Shown piece by piece: positions 6,002 through 8,994 of a DNA stretch of 8,994 nt. Source of the stretch: Pseudomonadota bacterium (GTDB lineage Bacteria; Pseudomonadota; Gammaproteobacteria; Xanthomonadales; Xanthomonadaceae); NCBI GenBank assembly GCA_023399815.1, contig JAEWOJ010000189.1:1-8994 (forward strand), written 5' to 3'. The position numbers and the translations under genes were made by a program. Position 1 is the first letter of the stretch; every line of letters starts with the position of its first letter. The notes beneath the pieces were generated by a model. It had not been told where the DNA came from and did not search any database. It saw only the letters and a program-made list of their open reading frames with translations.

Positions 6002-6931
6002 ATGAGCCAACTCCCCGATCTGGAAGCCTGGGCCATCTTCGCCAAGGTCGCCGAGGCCGGTTCCTTCGCCCGCGCCGCGCAGGCGCTGGGGCTGTCGCAG
6101 GCCACCGTGTCCAAGGCCATCACCCGGCTGGAGACGCGCATCGGCACCACGCTGTTCCACCGCACCTCGCGGCGCATGTCGCTGACCGGCGCGGGCGAGG
6201 CGGCGCTGGAACGCGCCGCGCGCATCCTCGACGAGGGCGAGGCGGTGGAGGCCGAGGTCGCCGACCGCTCGACCACCCTGCGCGGGCTGGTGCGGGTGGC
6301 CGCGCCGATGTCGTTCGGCGTGGCGCAGCTGGCGCCGCTGCTGCCGGCGTTCATGCGCCAGCACCCGGACGTGGAACTGGACGTGCAGCTCAGCGACGCG
6401 CAGGTGGACCTGGTGGCCGAGCGCTTCGACCTGGCGCTGCGCATCTCCACCCTGGCCGATTCCAGCCTGCGCGCGCGGCGCCTGTGCCAGGTGCGCATCC
6501 TGCTGGTGGGCGCGCCGGCCTATTTCGCCGAATACGGCAAGCCGAAGCACCCGCGCGACCTCGCCCGCCACCGCGGCTTCCAGTACAGCTACACCCGCGG
6601 CGGCAACACCTGGCGCTTCCGCCACGGCCGCCATGGCGAGTTCGCGCAGACCGTGCCGCGCCAGCTGCAAGCCAACAACGCCGAAGTCTTCGCCGCGGCG
6701 TTGCGCGACGGCCTCGGGCTGGCGCTGCAACCGGAGTTCCTGGTCTGGCAGGACCTGCGCGACGGCCGGCTGGAAACGGCGATGGACGACTGGCAGGTGG
6801 AGCCGATCGCGCTGCACATCGTCACCCCGCCCGGCCTGCGCCGCCCGGCGCGGGTGCAGGCGCTGATCGACTACCTGGCCGCAGGCCTCGAGCGCACGCC
6901 ATGGGCGACAGGTGCGGGCGCAAGCCGGTAA
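6002..6931 (+). CDS. LysR-type transcriptional regulator
   Basis: A 309-residue regulator of normal family length. The N-terminal winged HTH covers about 6-64, with the recognition segment LGLSQATVSKAITRLE (29-44) followed by IGTTLFHRTSRRMSLTGAG (47-65). A linker helix and an effector-binding domain follow (about 92-297), containing VRVAAPMSFGVAQLAPLLPAF and the hinge region near LVGAPAYFAEYG. It most resembles the CrgA/DsdA-like group often found divergent from pirin genes. The effector is unknown. ATG 6002 is chosen because the protein then begins directly before the HTH. The in-frame ATG at 5933 lies inside the operator dyad and would add 23 residues of non-family sequence. No clear ribosome site is seen at 6002. 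The next gene starts 32 bases downstream on the same strand, so the two are probably co-transcribed. Confidence 0.95.
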   Translation: MSQLPDLEAWAIFAKVAEAGSFARAAQALGLSQATVSKAITRLETRIGTTLFHRTSRRMSLTGAGEAALERAARILDEGEAVEAEVADRSTTLRGLVRVAAPMSFGVAQLAPLLPAFMRQHPDVELDVQLSDAQVDLVAERFDLALRISTLADSSLRARRLCQVRILLVGAPAYFAEYGKPKHPRDLARHRGFQYSYTRGGNTWRFRHGRHGEFAQTVPRQLQANNAEVFAAALRDGLGLALQPEFLVWQDLRDGRLETAMDDWQVEPIALHIVTPPGLRRPARVQALIDYLAAGLERTPWATGAGASR

Positions 6932-6953
6932 CTTCGACGATGACGACGACCAT

Positions 6954-6957
6954 GGAG
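6954..6957 (+). promoter_or_regulatory. Ribosome binding site deciding the start at 6964
   Basis: GGAG, 6 bases before ATG 6964. Two earlier in-frame ATGs (6940 and 6952) lack such a site, and 6952 overlaps this one. Confidence 0.65.
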
Positions 6958-6963
6958 AAAGCG

Positions 6964-7608
6964 ATGAACCTGGCGATGCGCCTGCTGCTGGCGGGCCTGC
7001 TGCTGGTGTTGGCGGGAGCCGCGGGCGCGACCGCGCAGGTGCCGGACCGGATCGTCATCGAGGGCCGCGAGTACGCGCTCAATACCAATCCGCTGGAAAG
7101 CCAGCTGCGCGACGACTTCCTGCCGGAGAACGTCGCGCGCAGCACCGCCAACTGGCGCGGCTATGTCGCGCACTGGGCGATCGACGGCGACCGGCTGCTG
7201 TTGCGCAAGGTCGAAGTGCACCTGTACGACCGCGAAAACGAACCCTCGAGCAGCGTCGACCTGCTGTCCGGATTGTTTCCCGACGGCGCCCCGGTGGCCG
7301 CCACGTGGTACAGCGGCGCGCTGATCATTCCCGACGGGCGCCTGGTCGACTACGTGCACATGGGCTACGGCTCCACCTATGCGCACTACCGCGTCTACCG
7401 CATCGCCCAGGGCCGGGTGGTCGAGGCGCTGTCGATGGATGCCGACCAGTTCAGCGCCTACCGCGAGCGGAAGTTCCAGGCATTCAGGCAGACCGCGCAG
7501 TATCGCGAGGCGGTGGCGGATATCCGCAAGGAAAGCAGCGACATGAGCGCGGACGATATCGACGGCTTCCTGCGTGGGTTCCATGCCGAGAAGTATCTGG
7601 GGTTGTAG
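6964..7608 (+). CDS. Exported protein of unknown function (NPLE / WRGYVAHW motif)
   Basis: A 214-residue protein. A signal peptide is evident: a hydrophobic core at 5-20 and probable cleavage near GATA|QVPD (residue 24), so the product is likely periplasmic. There is no lipobox cysteine. The mature part opens with a short strand, then EYALNTNPLES (37-47), STANWRGYVAHWAIDGDRLLLRKVEV (60-85), a strand-rich middle (TWYSGALIIPDGRLVDYVHMGYGSTYAHYRVYRI, 114-147) and an Arg/Lys-rich helical tail (165-212). I recall the combination 'NPLE ... WRGYVA-W-I ... L-L' from uncharacterised proteins in other bacteria, but I cannot name a family or function. It follows the LysR gene by 32 bases, probably in one transcript. 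Its stop codon TAG (7606-7608) is part of the GTAG head of the REP pair at 7603-7677. Confidence 0.78.
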   Translation: MNLAMRLLLAGLLLVLAGAAGATAQVPDRIVIEGREYALNTNPLESQLRDDFLPENVARSTANWRGYVAHWAIDGDRLLLRKVEVHLYDRENEPSSSVDLLSGLFPDGAPVAATWYSGALIIPDGRLVDYVHMGYGSTYAHYRVYRIAQGRVVEALSMDADQFSAYRERKFQAFRQTAQYREAVADIRKESSDMSADDIDGFLRGFHAEKYLGL

Positions 7609-7677
7609 GAGCGCACTTCAGTGCGCGATGAGACTACCCGGTAAAGCCCCTTCGCGCACCGAAGTGCGCTCCTACAA
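7603..7677. repeat. Inverted pair of GTAG-headed REP units, second sequence type
   Basis: Arms 7603-7628 and 7652-7677 match as reverse complements at 25 of 26 bases, with a 23-base spacer. Each arm has a GTAGGAGCG head and an internal hairpin: GCGCAC-ttca-GTGCGC (7611-7626) and GCGCAC-cgaa-GTGCGC (7654-7669). The head is shared with the repeats at 1-62 and 1754-1831, but the stem differs (GCGCAC rather than GCGAC). This is a separate subtype of the same REP superfamily. It fills the gap between two convergent genes and overlaps the stop codon of the left one. Confidence 0.92.
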
Positions 7678-7685
7678 CAGTGCTT

Positions 7686-8994
7686 CTATCCGCAGGTGCG
7701 CTCCTGCAGAGGGTGGCCCAACCGCTGCGCCAGCCCCGACCAGCGGCTGGCATGGCGCGACAGCGCGGCTTCGATCACGTCGCTGCTGCCGGCCAGGTGC
7801 AGGGCGTGGCGGGCACGGGTGACGCCGGTGTAGAGCAGCTCGCGGCTGAGCACGCGGTTGTCGCGGCGCGGCAGTTGCAGCCAGACCTCGTCGAACTCCG
7901 AGCCCTGCGCCTTGTGCACGGTCATGGCGAAGGCGCTTTCGTGCGCGGGCAGGGCAGCCGGATGGAACGGGCGCGGATTGTCGGGGTCGTCGCCGGGGAA
8001 CCAGGCGGTGGTGGCGCGCGTGGTTCCATCACTCAAGCAGATGCCGACGTCGCCGTTGAACAGGCGGTGGCGGTAGCTGTTCTCGGTGACGAGCAGCAGG
8101 CGGCCATGGAAGTGGGCCGGCGCGCCGCCGCGCGGGGTGCCGCCGCCGAGCAGTTCCTCGATGCGCGCGTTGAGCCCGCGCGCGCCCTGCGGGCCTTCGC
8201 GCACGGCGGTGAGCAGACGCAGGCGGCCTGCCAGTGCCAATGCCTGCGCCGGGGTCTGCGCGGCGGCCAGTGCGTCCCAGTAGCGTTGCAGCGGCTCGCG
8301 CCAGGCCTGCAGCGGGTCGTCCTCGTTCTCGTGGAAATGCACGCCGGGCAATTCGCCATTGCGCAGCAGCGACAACGCGCGCGCGGCATCGCCCTCGCGC
8401 ATCGCCGCGGCCAGCGGCGCCAGCTGCAGCGCATCGCTCTGCCGGTAGCCGCGCTGCAATTGCACGCGCGTGCCGGCGAAGCCGGTCGCCGGTGCGGCGA
8501 TGGCGTGCGCCGGCAGCTCGCCCAGCAACGGTTGCAACGCCTGTGCATCGTCGGGATCGACCCGCGTGCCGTCGCCGGCGGCGCGCAGGATCGCGCCGAG
8601 CACGTCGCCGGCTTCCACCGAGGGCAACTGGTCCGGGTCGCCCAGCAGCACCAGCCGGGTGCCACTGGCGATGGCGTCGACCAGCTTGGCCATCAGCGGC
8701 AGGTCGATCATCGAGGCCTCGTCGACCACGATGGTGTCGCAGGGCAGCGGGTTGTCGGCATGGTGGCCGAAGCGCGGCGAATCCGGGATCACGCCCAGCA
8801 GGCGATGCAGGGTGGTGCCGGTGGTCGGCAGCTGCGCGCACAGCGCGGCGTCCACGCCCAGCTGCGGCAGTTTCTGTACCGCGTTACGCAGGCTTTCGGC
8901 CATGCGCTCGGCGGCGCGGCCGGTGGGGGCGGCCAGCGCCACCCGCGGCGGCGGCTGGCCGGCCGCGCGCGCCAGGGCGGCCAGCAGCACCAGC
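7686..8994 (-). CDS. recD: RecBCD enzyme subunit RecD (exonuclease V alpha chain), 5' end outside window
   Basis: Partial superfamily 1B helicase, the 5'-3' motor of the RecBCD double-strand-break repair nuclease. At least 435 codons are visible; E. coli RecD has about 608 residues. The N-terminal domain and Walker A motif lie beyond the right edge. Visible motifs, counting from the codon at 8988-8990, are motif Ia APTGRAAERM (21-30), TLHRLLG (60-66), Walker B VVDEASMIDLPLM (88-100), motif III VLLGDPDQLPSVEAGDVLG (114-132) and the RGYR region. The 2A domain follows with TVHKAQGSEFDE (357-368) and motif VI LLYTGVTRARHAL (385-397). All are intact, so the gene looks functional. recB and recC would be expected beyond the edge. 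The last residues, QERTCG, are encoded by what looks like a decayed REP unit. The stop is TAG at 7686-7688. Confidence 0.96.
   Translation of the reverse strand, partial: LVLLAALARAAGQPPPRVALAAPTGRAAERMAESLRNAVQKLPQLGVDAALCAQLPTTGTTLHRLLGVIPDSPRFGHHADNPLPCDTIVVDEASMIDLPLMAKLVDAIASGTRLVLLGDPDQLPSVEAGDVLGAILRAAGDGTRVDPDDAQALQPLLGELPAHAIAAPATGFAGTRVQLQRGYRQSDALQLAPLAAAMREGDAARALSLLRNGELPGVHFHENEDDPLQAWREPLQRYWDALAAAQTPAQALALAGRLRLLTAVREGPQGARGLNARIEELLGGGTPRGGAPAHFHGRLLLVTENSYRHRLFNGDVGICLSDGTTRATTAWFPGDDPDNPRPFHPAALPAHESAFAMTVHKAQGSEFDEVWLQLPRRDNRVLSRELLYTGVTRARHALHLAGSSDVIEAALSRHASRWSGLAQRLGHPLQERTCG
7690..7709 (-). repeat. Degenerate REP head inside the 3' end of recD
   Basis: On the minus strand CTGCAGGAGCGCAC matches the head TTGTAGGAGCGCAC of the nearby REP pair at 12 of 14 positions. 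The second half of the unit's hairpin is no longer recognisable. It encodes the RecD C-terminus LQERTC. Confidence 0.6.

Overview
The window is high-GC proteobacterial DNA that most resembles the Xanthomonadaceae/Lysobacteraceae (Lysobacter, Luteimonas, Stenotrophomonas, Pseudoxanthomonas type). This rests on the G/C-rich third codon positions, the gene families present, and paired GTAG-headed palindromic repeats like the REP elements known from Stenotrophomonas and relatives. The assignment is from pattern memory, not a search. No phage, plasmid, transposase, CRISPR, tRNA or rRNA feature was found. It looks like ordinary chromosome with several poorly characterised genes.

Layout. Positions 1-62 hold an inverted pair of REP-like units cut by the window edge. 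Next come two rightward genes that may form an operon: a VOC/PhnB-like protein (137-616) and a YcaQ/AlkX-like winged-helix DNA glycosylase (647-1738). A second REP pair (1754-1831) separates them from a leftward DUF3224 gene (1874-2269). Divergent from it is a small two-helix DUF2946 protein (2342-2743), followed by a TonB-dependent outer-membrane receptor (2953-5091). A 209-base, hairpin-rich spacer lies between those two. A hairpin at 5111-5149 sits between the receptor and a leftward pirin gene (5165-5869). Pirin is divergent from a LysR-type regulator (6002-6931), with a perfect inverted repeat in the shared promoter region. The regulator is followed closely by a gene for an exported protein of unknown function (6964-7608). 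A third REP pair (7603-7677) lies at the convergent junction with recD, whose 5' end is cut by the right edge of the window (7686 to beyond 8994, minus strand).

How the genes may work together. Three plausible units are visible. The first is the VOC plus YcaQ-like pair, with possible electrophile or DNA-damage roles. The second is the DUF2946 plus TonB-receptor pair, probably envelope import, possibly of a metal or metal complex. The third is the LysR/pirin divergon, a common arrangement in which the regulator controls pirin.

The most distinctive sequence-level observation is at the third repeat. Its conserved GTAG head supplies the TAG stop codon of the exported-protein gene. A decayed head (GCAG) reads as Gln in the recD frame, so the last six RecD residues appear to be encoded by a degenerate repeat. 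I found no strong evidence for a wholly new multi-gene system.
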